Shown: positions 12,301 to 23,556 of the stretch, one piece after another
Numbering within the stretch: position 1 is the stretch's first letter
Layout of the letters: every line of letters begins with the position of its first letter
NCBI GenBank assembly: GCA_024138025.1
Contig: JAMXBD010000208.1
Coordinates: 496,001-560,000 of the forward strand
DNA from: Combretum micranthum
Lineage: Eukaryota > Streptophyta > Magnoliopsida > Myrtales > Combretaceae
Direction: 5' to 3'
Length of the DNA: 64,000 nucleotides
Notes under the pieces: generated by a model
Told to the model about the DNA's origin: nothing
What the model saw: only the letters and a program-made list of their open reading frames with translations
Database searches by the model: none
Program-made: the position numbers and the translations under genes

Positions 12301-14591
12301 TCTACAGATAGCATGTTATGTCAGCTTGAACCTAGAAACCCGAGAAGAAAGACAAACCAAGGTAATCAAAGTGAAAAGTGATTGAGGTGCTAAACCTTGA
12401 AATCTTTTTTGGATTTATCCAAACGTAGACATTCCCAATGCGAGAGAATGACAAAAGAGCATGCTTTGAGGGCGTAGCTGCCATAACTTATGTCTTCTTC
12501 CATACATTTAATAAAATAATATTTTCAATCCTGCATCTTATCAAAATGTTCATTCATTGAATTTCCTAGCATTCAAGCATACCAATTTGTACATTGAGTA
12601 AGAACATAGAACTCATTTATGAGCCAAAAAATCATCAATGTATCTTTATCATGGAACAGAATAAATCTGCTCTTGGGGTAAAAAAAATAAACAGATAGAT
12701 AGAGATGAAGAAAACTTAATTTCATACCCAACTGTTTAAAAAAAAAAAAATTACTACAATACAGATCTACAAATCTACTCCTACAGAACTAGAAATATAG
12801 AGCTTACAGAAGCCTACACACTGTCACCTCACCTGACCTAAAGCACTTTTTCTAATGCACGCTCACCCACATATTCATGTACCAATTCCCATACCCAAAC
12901 TTACCTTCACGCCCGTATACTTTTGTACATACATGTGCTACCCACACATACAATTATGTACCAACCCACATACACATGCCTTCATATACAAAGTTTGCTT
13001 ACAGCAGCAAAACCATAGATAAATGCATACTTATTCCACCTCACATATACCTATACTCAAGCCCATAAATGCTTTACATCCAGGCTCCAGTTGCTTACTT
13101 CAGTCTTCAGATCTAACAGCCTCTTTCTCCATTCAGCTAATTGACTGATTTTATTTTAATGTACTATTTTGGGTTGATTTTCTATGTGTGTTCTACCAGA
13201 CCTACACTAAAGCTCTCACATGTCAGCTTGGGAAGTGGAACAAACCCAAAAGCCACAGCAATAAGAGATGCAACTAATAAAAGCTACTGAGAAAGCCACT
13301 CCCAACAACCTTTCTCAATTGAAGTTGTCCAAGATGAAAATTTTTAGTCTTTTACAAGACAGTAAATTTATTAATTTAAAAAACTTAAGCTTCCTATGTC
13401 CTCTAATGTCAGAAGTGTGTTTCAATGTGTGTACTTACAGGTCGTTTTGACATCTAAAGATGCTTTAACAATAACAATCAAGTTTTTTCAGAAAATTTAA
13501 AATATTATTATTGAGCACATTTTGCTATTATTATCACAATGTAGCCGAAGTTCCCAATGTTGTAGTATGGAATTGCAGCAGACTTAATAGAACCACGTTA
13601 CATTATGTCCCACAATATTGCTTCTTTTCTCTACTCATAGGATAATTGCTCTAAAAATTTTCACTGAGTATACTTACTCTTTTGCAGACTTTGATGGTAA
13701 ATGGAATATTTCCAATCTAAGACCCCTTTGAACCTGTAGATTTCACTGTTTCATTGCCTTAAGACACTGGTATCAATCTATAAGCAGCACTTTGAAGAAC
13801 AATTTCAGTGAAAATATTGGAAGAAGACATGCTGAATACGTCGTTTAAATCTAGAGATAAAGAGCCACTTTGTAAGTTGATATGCCTCAGAAATAAAGCA
13901 AAAGTGCTTGATGGCATATAAAAAGCTTTGTAAAAACAATCTGCAGATTTGCATTCTGTAATAAAATATAAAAAAACAAATTCAAGGAAAAAAAGGGACT
14001 CGTGCAGATCAACATCAGAAGTAGCATGTACCTGCATTGATGATACTCCTGCCTAAGGCCTTCAAGATCTGACATCAATGCAGGAATCTGTTGCGTGTCT
14101 GTATGAGCTCTCTGGAGGTCCTGATTTAACTGGCGCACTTGAGTCAAGAGCTCTTGCCTTGCCACAACCAATTTTTGAGCATCTGTCCGTGCCTTCTGCA
14201 GTTCCAATTTGACAGACTCTGCTGCCTTAAGCTCAGGCTCCATCTTGGCGATCTTATCCACAAGGTTCCTCATCTGTTGTTCCCTCTCGGACCTTATAGC
14301 TCCAATTTGAGCATGCAGTATCTGCAACTCGTGCTGTGCAGCAGCAAGCTCTTGTCTCAAGGTTCCATGAGTGGCAGCAAGCCTCTGGTTCTCAGTAGCA
14401 AGCCTCTGCATCTCCATGTGTTGTGCAGCAAGCTTTTGCTCCATGACATCTGGAAGAGGCAACATATCAACTGGAGGAAAAGCACCTGGTGGCAGTCGTG
14501 GTCCTGGACCAAATTGGTCAAGATGTGCTAAGCCAGGTCCTGGAATAGGTCTCCTTAAAAAAGGAGGTGGGATACGATTTTTGCTTTCCAT
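9311..14591 (-). CDS. FLL2: FLX-like coiled-coil protein (FLOWERING LOCUS C EXPRESSOR-LIKE 2 type)
   Basis: Predicted 417-residue nuclear protein of the FLX/FLL family, whose members act with FRIGIDA-type complexes to promote FLC-class gene expression and delay flowering. Coding exons on the minus strand: 14591-14032, 11873-11728, 11639-11563 and 9781-9311. All junctions are GT-AG and keep frame. Residues 1-50 are Pro/Gly-rich (MESKNRIPPPFLRRP and following). About residues 50-235 form a long coiled coil typical of the family (MEMQRLATENQRL, QELAAAQHELQILHAQIG, GLRQEYHQCR, VTYDYEKKLYDDHLQQLQ). The tail (last exon) is low-complexity with repeated [GSA]YD units. I chose the start because the family signature begins there and an acceptor (AG at 14613-14612) lies just upstream. 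Arabidopsis FLL2 is, from memory, about 360 residues, so the tail here is longer. Its partner, the BRCT-RING gene, is also its neighbour in Arabidopsis, which supports FLL2 rather than another FLX paralogue. Confidence 0.9.
10551..10872. repeat. Inverted-repeat MITE-like sequence in the last FLX intron
   Basis: The left end (AATCTTAAACCTTTTTG) resembles the reverse complement of the right end (AACCTTAAAACTTC near 10872), and the resemblance continues inward for roughly 100 bases on each side with mismatches (for example TTGAGTCC against TTGAGTCCTAA). It is about 320 bp long. No clean target-site duplication was seen. Confidence 0.5.
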
Positions 14592-14611
14592 TTCGATATA
14601 ACAGTTATTAC

Positions 14612-16365
14612 CTGCATGTAAGTGTATTACGAAGTGATGAATACATTCCACAGTGTGATTTGAAAAACATAATACATATCAATTCTTTTTTTCCCCCACA
14701 CAAGGCTTGGTGCACGTTTTAAGTTATTCCATAAGTAACCAGAAGGACACCAGTTTGAGGCATGGACATAGACTCTTGGCAAAACACGAAGGTAAAGTTG
14801 CATACGCATGAGAACACCTCCACCGTAACCCCACTTGGTTGAGGCCACACAAGCGTATGCTCATTTTTCACAACATTGCAAATTGAAAATTGAATGTTTG
14901 ACATACAAAAACCCCCTAAAAGAATTTCTTATCAGTCCATCTTCAAAGAATCTCGATTGAGTATATGAACATAACTGATCATACGAGTTACTAGATTAAT
15001 TGAAGAAAGCTCACAAAATTAGGTCAATAAAGGGCTCAAAATTGAAATTACTTCAAGCTTCTAATTAACTTACAAAGAGAATAATATGAGAGGTTTGCCT
15101 AGTGATAAGATCCTAGAACTATCAAGGAAACTTGCAAGCACTAAGGACACTTTTTTGGACCATTTACATAACACAAATTATATTTAACCAGTGCATAGGT
15201 CTCATCGGGAGGTTCATGCAGGTAGAGTTAGCTAGCATAATTATAGTCATGGCCTATTCAGAAAAAAAAAATTAATAAAATTAAATTAAAGGAAAAAATA
15301 ATTAAAGATTATATAAATATATATAAAAATATGCAGATAGAAATCTAATAGCGCATACAACAAGATAAAAGCCGATTCCTTTCGTCCAGAGAAAACTAAC
15401 TTTGGGTTACACGTATCATCCACCTTAACATCATTTTGACAAAAATTACATCATTTTGTTTCAACTGGGAAATCATATGATGGAGAGAGAGAGAGAGATC
15501 ATAAACCCTTAAATGAACCCTCATCAATGACATGTAACTTTACTATTATCAAACAAAAACATAGCAGTTCCTATTGCCTGCTAATTATACTCCTGCAAGG
15601 TCCTCAACATATCACAAAAAAACCACATAGAGAAACAGCAATGTCAATTATTATTTCAATTCAAGAAAAAATAAAAGGTTAATAACCACACTCCAACAGT
15701 CACATTGCTCGCTATCAATCCACTACTCGATCCTTTCACTATCTGATTAGTATAAACATGCAAATAACCCTATCCTCAAGCTCCGATTACCACCACAACT
15801 CTCACCTGCAATGCACTCCCTTAGTTACTTAAATTAACTTTCTTCGTAAAAATTCCTAAAGCAGCAAAAACAACCGGATTTACATTAACAAAACATTTCA
15901 AAGAAATCTCCCATCTCCAAGAATATAATTCCTAGTTATCCTTTCATAGTCCAAAAAAACATTAATAATAACTATTCCATGGCATTTTATGCCGTTTTCC
16001 AAGAACACCCAAATAAACCCCAAACTGACTGAAAAGAAGACGAAACACAACTAAGTCAGAGACCTTCTACATCAAAAAAGACTTCAGCTTTTCCTAATTT
16101 GATACTTCCACATCGTAATACAGGTCAGAAATAATAATCACGGTCGTAGAAATTAAAGATTTTTACTAATTAATCCAAGGGTTTTCCTATGTCAGGCCAT
16201 CAGGCACAGTAGTAATTTTTTAAGCAACACGGTGAAATTAGTTCAACACAAAGCATTTTCTTTTTCCCTATAGGACTAAGATAGCAGATTAAACAGCTAG
16301 GGTTTAAGCATTAGGCATCAGAATGAGAAAAATTAGAATTGAATTAGAGAATCGGAATCGCTTAC
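14612..16365 (-). other. 5' UTR intron of the FLX-like gene
   Basis: GT...AG interval between the leader exon and the exon with the start codon. Contains only AT-rich sequence and a GA microsatellite near 15482-15500. No other gene seen. Confidence 0.55.
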
Positions 16366-16490
16366 TGTGAGGGAAAAAAAGGCGGGGGGACAGAGAGAAA
16401 AGGAGAGACTGGAAATCGTGGGAGATTCGTTGAAGAGAGAGTTGAAAATGAAACCCTAACGGTTCTTTTTGGGGGAAATGCAGTGTACAG
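16366..16490 (-). other. Probable 5' UTR first exon of the FLX-like gene
   Basis: Reading the minus strand, a pyrimidine-rich leader (CTCTCTCC and similar, no ATG) ends in ACA followed by GTAAGCG, a strong donor (GT at 16365-16364). An acceptor lies at 14613-14612, 20 bases before the FLX start codon, giving a leader intron of about 1.75 kb. The transcription start near 16490 is an estimate. Confidence 0.6.
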
Positions 16491-17150
16491 AGAATAGCAT
16501 GGCCGAGCCTTAGGTGGGGGGTGGGTGGCCAGGTCTTGACTGACTTCTCCGGCGACGTTCGAAGGAGAAAGGAATAAGAGTATAGTACTCCGACGAGAAT
16601 TCGTTCTTCTGTTTGACCTGATAAATTTGAGCTTTTTGCACTAGCATAAGCTGACCTAAAAACCCGATTAAAAAAATTTACCGAAGAATATAATAGCGGA
16701 CAAAGCGCCGTCCAGCCTGTGCCAAAAAAAAATATAAAGATAATAAAAAATATAAAAATAAAGTATTAGTTTAGATAATAATTTTTTAGTTTAACAAAAA
16801 TGTAGTAAAATAGTTATTATAATTATTTAGAATTTGAATGTAATTTTAAAAAGTGAATGAGAGTAGTTTCGTTATAGTCGAATATTAATAAAAGAAGGAG
16901 AGATGTAAGGTTATTATTTTAAAATAGTAGCAGTTATTTTTTAAAAAAATAATTTAGGAGGAAAAAAACTAGAGGAAACATAAAAAGTGGTATGAGTGGG
17001 AGAGAAAATAAAGGAAGAAAGAGAAAGTGATATGAGTGGAAATTGCTAAAAAATGTAAAAGTTTGTAAATATTATCTTTTTGTGTCTTGATGTAATTAAA
17101 AAAAAAAACAATTTTAGTTTAAAGACAATGATGGAAAATAGAAAAATACA
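16491..17150. promoter_or_regulatory. Upstream region of the FLX-like gene
   Basis: Intergenic DNA between the leader exon and the MULE. 16495-16660 is relatively GC-rich and is the likely proximal promoter. 16730-17150 is very AT-rich with long A and T runs and no recognisable feature. Confidence 0.35.
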
Positions 17151-17151
17151 C

Positions 17152-17530
17152 CAAACTTGATTGATTTGGCTTTAATAATATAGATGATGCACAAAATTAG
17201 ACCATGATTATAACATAATTTCTCGATGAACTTATTGAGGAAAAAAAAGGGCTTTGTACGAATCTATCTTTTTTTGAAACTTAATGAAAAATATTGTAGA
17301 GATATTTTGCAAATAACCAGCCAAAAAGGCATCCAATGAATTCGTATGAAAATTCATACTAGTAGCGCACTTATTGAATGCGCTCCGGAGATTTATATAA
17401 AAAAAAATAAATCGGACGCATTTATTGAATGCATTTGGTGTTTTTTTTTTTAATTTTTGACACATTTATTGAAAGCGTTCATTTTTTTTTAATGTAATTG
17501 ACGCATTCATTGAATGCGTTCGAACACAGT
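17152..17530 (+). repeat. Left terminal inverted repeat of the MULE with palindrome array
   Basis: Matches the reverse complement of about 26880-27238. The inner part repeats a short unit of the form CGCATTTATTGAATGC four times (near 17367, 17416, 17461 and 17501). Each unit is itself a partial inverted repeat, GCATTC against GAATGC. Confidence 0.8.
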
Positions 17531-17938
17531 ACCCCCTTCAAGACACCATTCATTCACCTGACCACCAGAAAACACACTCCCCTTTCTCTCTCGCCATTTA
17601 CGTACCAAAAAAAGCACTCCCTACTCTTGCTTGCTCTAAGGAAATTCCAAGTTTTTTTTTACGAAATCACTCACACCAATTCGTTTCAGGCGTCTGTAAG
17701 ATCATCTTAACGTAAAATCAAAGTCCATTTCTCGTATTTGTTAGTTAAATTCATCGGTTTCTCAAATATTTGAATACGAAACCTTAAAATTGAATGTAGC
17801 GAAGATTGACATATTTAGCTCATAATGCATGGTTTTTAGTATTGATTTAAGTTTGTTAAGTTGTATTGTGATAATGTTTGAAGCTTACAAGTGTTGATGA
17901 TTCTCACACATGATTGATAATTGTTAATTGTTCAGTGA

Positions 17939-20500
17939 AATGTCTACATAGGATTTACCATGGGGGGTTTTGTTCAGTTCATTACATATACTCATGAGAA
18001 CATTGTAACAAAAAAAAATATGGTCTAGAGTATGACGAGTTAGGTCCATATGAGAACTAATGTTGACTTTACTCATTTTTTGAGTAATATATGTGGTAGT
18101 GTCGAGGAAGATCCAACTATGGGTATTGTCCAAATAGCCCATGGACACTCTCATTACATGCTATATAGGTCATCATTCATGCTGCTTCCTATTGTAAACA
18201 ATGAGGGTGTTGAAGACATGATTGACCAGGCTAAGGAACTTGGTTCAAGTCTATTGTAAGAGCTATATGTGTAGATACAAGAACAGTCTAGTGTTCAAAC
18301 CGGATCCATGCCATCTTAATTGGAATAAGTTTAGGTTCCAAACTTGGAAGACCAGTAGAACACATGTCTTTACCCCATTGGTGGGGTCGATGTATGTAAC
18401 CAAACTCCACACTAGCAAGCTATGGTACAGTATTCTCCTATGAACTTTAAAGAGTATAAGCCGACCCATGTGGAAGAAGGAATGGTGGAACTTGAAAAGA
18501 GAATTGAACAAGAAGTTACTCCATTTCTAAACCCTAAGGCTACAGATGAAAATTAGGATGGTCAGTATTATGTGGACGAGATTGGAGATGCAATAGAAGA
18601 TGAACGAAGTAACAGTGAAGATGGTGATACTCCCAAACAGATCAATGAGCATCATGTCGATGTTGTGACTGTGATGACATCATAATAACCCTCCAATTCA
18701 AGAGAAACTCCTCCAAGTAATGATGCCTCTCAAGGCAATGTTAGGGATAAAGTACTCTTTTTCAATATTTGAAGTAGTGATGGATATATAACCTTTGAGG
18801 AAAGCTTGAGTATGATGAGCGAGAACATATCAAACCCAGATGATCTCAACAAATGTATGATGTTCAACATAAAAGCAAATCTTATTAACCATGTGAAAAA
18901 CTTTCATGTGAAGTAACATTGTAACTTTCAAGTAGATGATTCAACCAAAACCGTATGGTTGGCATATTGTATGAAATGAGATGAGGGGTGTGAATGGAGA
19001 TTGCATGCTTGTAAGAAGAAGATTGAGGGCCTCTTTGTAATCATTGGATTAGAAGGACCTCACATGTGACTTAACCCCATGGCTGATCGGGACCATTTTC
19101 AGATATATTCTAATGTACTGGCCAAGAATTTATTGACAATGGTTAACGATGATATAAATGTAAAAACAATAGTACTATAGGGGCATGCATAGGATCAATT
19201 TGGATACCATATATCACGACGGAGAGTATTGGAAGGGAAGAGGAGAGCACTTGCCATACTATATGGAGACTAGAACAAGGCGTACCATGAGGTTCTGAAA
19301 CTGTTATGTGCAATGAAAGCCAGCAATCTCGGAACACAAGTTGAGTGGGGATGGACAAGATCCATGGAGCCTGGTAAATCAATCCTCAAGTGGTTATTTT
19401 TGACATTTGACCCTTCTATGGAAGCATTAAAGTACTGTTAACCTACTGCATGCGTAGATGGAACATTTATTTACAGGAAGTACAAACACATGCTGTTAGT
19501 AACGACGATTAGATTGTTCCTTAGCTTTTTGTTTGGCTCCAGCAGAACAATAGAGTCATGGAGTTGGTTCCTTGTATGGTGGAAGCGATATGTCATTGGC
19601 CACGTAATGAGGAGTGATACGCATGATATCGGATAGGGGAGCAGGGATTATCTCAACATACAAGGAGCAATCCAATGGGTGGTTGCCTCTATTTGTTGTT
19701 CACAATTTGTGTGTTGGACATACTGCCAGCAATTTCAACAAAGTGTACAAGAACGTGAGAATGTGGAATTTTGTTACATATGTTTCCTCTTAGGCATAAC
19801 TACCATTTCGATTACATGACTACAAACATGATAGATGCTTATAATTTTGTCATCCAAGGTGCAAGGGGCCTTCCTGTGACAACTTTTGTGAAGAAATTTT
19901 TTTAATGTGTAATGCTTAAGGAGGAAAAAAATGGTAGAGGTACTGATGTTATAAAAATAATAATGTATCGACTACATATACTAGAGAAAAGTTAGAGGTA
20001 TAGAGCCAACGATCTACCAACACCAAGTTACTAGTTTCCATAGGAATATGGTTTGTTCGAAGTACAAATATGGCCCCATCGTGTAGGTTGTGGCTTGAAG
20101 GGAGAGGTCGGACGTGGAAGGTTGATGAGGGAAACAAACATGTACATGCAACAAGTGGCAAATTTGCAAGATACCATGTTTACATGTTCTAGTTGCAGTA
20201 GCTCACATGTGATTAGATACAACAACCTTAGTGGGACCATGGTATAGATGAATCGGATTCGACGCTATGGAGCACACTTCCATCTATTGGGGAAGAATCG
20301 AAGTGGCCTGCACCAGCCAACTTCCCCTACCTAACGTTTGATCGTATGATGACTCGTGCGAAGGATAAACCATGAACGACGATTTCGGATGGAGATGGAC
20401 ATTAGATGGTGTCTGAATAGGTTCACTTGCAGTGTTTGTCACAAGCAAAGTCATAATAGAAGACAATGCCCCAATATAAACCAACAATGTTAAGATCATA
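17939..20500 (+). pseudogene. MuDR-type MULE transposase, dead
   Basis: Pieces of a Mutator transposase can be read in plus-strand frames, broken by many stops and shifts. In order: an N-terminal MuDR region with an acidic stretch (GDAIEDERSNSEDGDTP near 18575), the DNA-binding part CEWRLHACKKKIEGLF (18990-19037), TMVNDDINVKTIVL (19138-19179), QFGYHISRRRVLEGKRRALA, the catalytic-domain start ACVDGTFIYRKYKHMLLV (19449-19500), then WSWFLVWWKRYVIGH and, near 20170-20215, a cysteine-rich remnant of the SWIM zinc finger. The C-terminal PxLTFDRMMTRAKDKP-like segment lies near 20320-20370. It would have cut and pasted the surrounding element. No open frame covers more than a fraction, so it cannot make an active enzyme. 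Confidence 0.8.
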
Positions 20501-20591
20501 AATCATTTTTCTATGGTTACTTATTGTAAATTGCGATTTTCCATACTTAATGTAATTTTTTAACATTTATTGCTTCTCATCCACAGAATAG

Positions 20592-22650
20592 ATGGAGCCA
20601 ATGCCAATAGATCCATTTGTGTTGACAAAACAGGTGACACATCTATGATTTATCTGAGAAAGTGTAGACTACATAGGTATAATGCTGCTAGTCATTTCCA
20701 TGTTAGTATTTTATTATAAAGTAACTAACAGTTGCATTGTTTGCACTTGCAGGCAAACGCTGACCCTATGACCCCACCTCAAACATTGACTGTTAGATGA
20801 TGAGAGATGACTCTTAGGCGTCCTAATCCTCAGACAGTGTCATACCTATAGCAGGCTGGAATCTAGGGAGCTAACTATACCATTCATGCAGCTGGATTGG
20901 CACTTAATTACAACACTGTTTGAGCGTTGGAGACCAGAGACACATACGGTCCACAGTCGACGAGTGAGATGAATAATAACTCTACGGGATTTAGAGGTTC
21001 AATTAGAATTGCGAGTGGATGGACTACCAGTGATAGGAGTAGCAATCTAATTATTCAACACTATATCAAAACCTATTGAGACTTGTACCAGGGAACATAA
21101 ACTTAAAGAGAAGGCGGATTAACCTAAATTAGATCATTAACCGTTTGATCAGATACTTAAAAATGATGATGAGGAAGAGTACTTATCAACACACATAAGT
21201 GTATACTTCAGCTGATTTAGGGTTTCCTTTTGTTGATAAATCAGGAAACCTAGTGCACTCTATGTTCCTTTGTGTGTTGGGGGATCTGACAACCGCGGGG
21301 CAATAAGCATGGGAGGCTACATGTTTGGTTTGGTTGTACAAGAACTATATCATGCAGCTACAATAGGTGCTTGAAAGATAGCAGTTGTGACCATATTGTT
21401 GCAAGTGTGGGGTTGGGATAGATTCTCTCATTGTGCTCCTCGTAATAAGTACGATATAATGGTACTTACTGGCCAGCCATTAGCATGTAGATGGCGAATG
21501 CATAGGGATACCACACACCATCTCACATACGTGTTCATCGCATATCGGCTAGCCTTAAATCGACTCTCACCCCATCGGGATATAAAAACATGTAACATTT
21601 TCATTAAAGACCTTTAGCATTTGTTCCTAACTCCTTCTTCATTCAGTTTTAACACTTTCTTGTATGCAGGTGGATTGGGAGCCATGCCTTGAGAACTTAT
21701 TTGCGACACTCCCTCCATTTTGTATTATAGTGTGACGAATATGGATAGCCTACGTCCTGCTTATATGCTTTATCATCATTGAATGACACTTCCCATATAG
21801 AGTAGCACAACAATTTAGAGGTCTTCAACATATCCCGATTAATGTTAACACCAATGGAGCTCTTCATGACATTAACCTACGGGGTGGGTCAAACATAAAT
21901 TGGCAGCAGCTTCACATGGCTTATGTTGCTTTGTGTAGGATTGCCATGTAAACCTTATTATGATTGATGAGGGATCCGAATTAGATGTAGAATACTTGAA
22001 CTGGCTTTGGCGTATCATGCGTAGATATATCTCCTATACCGACGCATTGATTGGACACATGGTGAGATCTCGAAAATTCAAATTACTTTTAATATAATCC
22101 TATAGCACATTCTCTAAAAGTACTTCTTCGATTTTGCAAATGAGCACTCCGAGAGAGATCAGCCGATCAAATATTTTGGATCATACATAACCTTGCACAT
22201 GAGTCGATGGCAACTAAGGAAGAGGACTTAAATTGGGTTGTATCCGCTTATGGGTGGACATCAGGGGGAGGAAGCTTGGGTACCCTATGTAGATGAAGGA
22301 GCTGAAGCAAGATGTGTTGAAAGATAGATATAGCTCATCAAGGGTGTCGAAGCACATCCTCTAGACCCACCCATCAACAATACCCATTGCATGCATCATT
22401 TCACGATGTCCCTCTAAATTGCACATTTCCAAGTAGGAGCTTATACCCGAGTGATATCTCATACCTAGGTAGTAGCTCATACCTAGGTGAGGTTATAGGC
22501 AATTCGATGCATGACCCTACTGTATTTGTGACTCCTTCGTTCAGCCACAATCTATATGAGTTAGCCGCTACTTCTCCAGCAACACATAAAGAACAATGTA
22601 TCCATATTGTAGATGGGCCCGATTTAGGAGAAAGGGTAACATAGCTAACA
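20592..22650 (+). pseudogene. Plant mobile domain (PMD, MAIN/MAIL-like) gene, dead
   Basis: Plus-strand fragments match the plant mobile domain found in MAIN/MAIL1 proteins and in transposons: MEPMPIDPFVLTKQ (20592), LITTLFERWRPETHT (about 20903-20948), TLRDLEVQLELRVDGLPVIG (20981-21040), GGYMFGLVVQELYHAATIGA, VTILLQVWGWDRFSHCAPR (about 21388-21445), GQPLACRWRMHRDTTHH, and C-terminal pieces HDINLRGGSNINW (21870-21905) and YVALC. Introns may explain some breaks (for example near 21610-21668), but stops also fall inside domain blocks. Some MULEs are known to carry PMD genes. The domain sits downstream of the transposase in the same orientation and inside the same inverted repeats, so it was probably part of this element. 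Confidence 0.75.
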
Positions 22651-23014
22651 CGACAGTTATGTTCGTCGCGTTACAGTTAAGTGGCCCCTATAGATTTTAA
22701 ATAAGCTTCTGGTGAAGCAAGTGAGTAAATGGGTGACCATGAACATAGAGGCAAGGAGAAAGAGTCCACGTTTAGGAGATTTGGAAAGACCTTCACCAAA
22801 TGATCGAAGAAAAAATAGACAAATTGCACTTCTTATTTTTATTATCTCAACAACTGTATCTGATATTGTTTTCGACTTAAGTAATTTTTATTTAAATATT
22901 AATTTATTAAAATGTGTTGACATTGTTACTACCATTCTGATTCAAACTGCTCATATTGCCATCATAAGTTTGGTCATGATTGCACTAGAGTTATAATGGA
23001 TTCGACGGAACTGT

Positions 23015-23019
23015 TGTTT
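23015..23019. repeat. Target-site duplication TGTTT, left of solo LTR 2
   Basis: Identical to 26735-26739. Confidence 0.8.
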
Positions 23020-23525
23020 TGAAATACCCCAAACCTTCACATATATTAGAAATTGGGTTTAGATAGATTTGGATAAATTAAATTAATCATAGGATAATAA
23101 AGACAAGTTGATAGAGTTAGATTAGTAATTAGTTAAATGAAATTTGAGATTTTGATTCCAAATCTCCTAAACATGTTTCTAAATTGTTTAGAGGATTCCA
23201 AAACTCTTGATTCTTAGCCTAAACATTAATTCATGAATCTCAGTAAAATTTGAGTTCATTTGCTTATATAAAAATATCAGTTCTTAAAACCGAACTCAAA
23301 TTAAATATCTTTTATCCAAAATAAATTCTTAAATTAAGTTCTTAATTTCTGACCTATCAATTCTAAAATTATCTTTTAAATACTTTTAGAACTATAGCTA
23401 TTGATCTGATAGTTCTAAACCTATACCTAAATTCTAAATATCCTAAGTTTTATAATTATCCTTTCCTTTTTAATTTTTCTCCCCTGCCCTCTTCTTCGTT
23501 CCCTTTCATCTTCCTTCGTTTCCTC

Positions 23526-23556
<31 letters not shown>

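Noticed and set aside
14139..14601. Plus-strand frames rich in L, C and S
   Set aside because: Shadows of the FLX coiled-coil exon on the minus strand.
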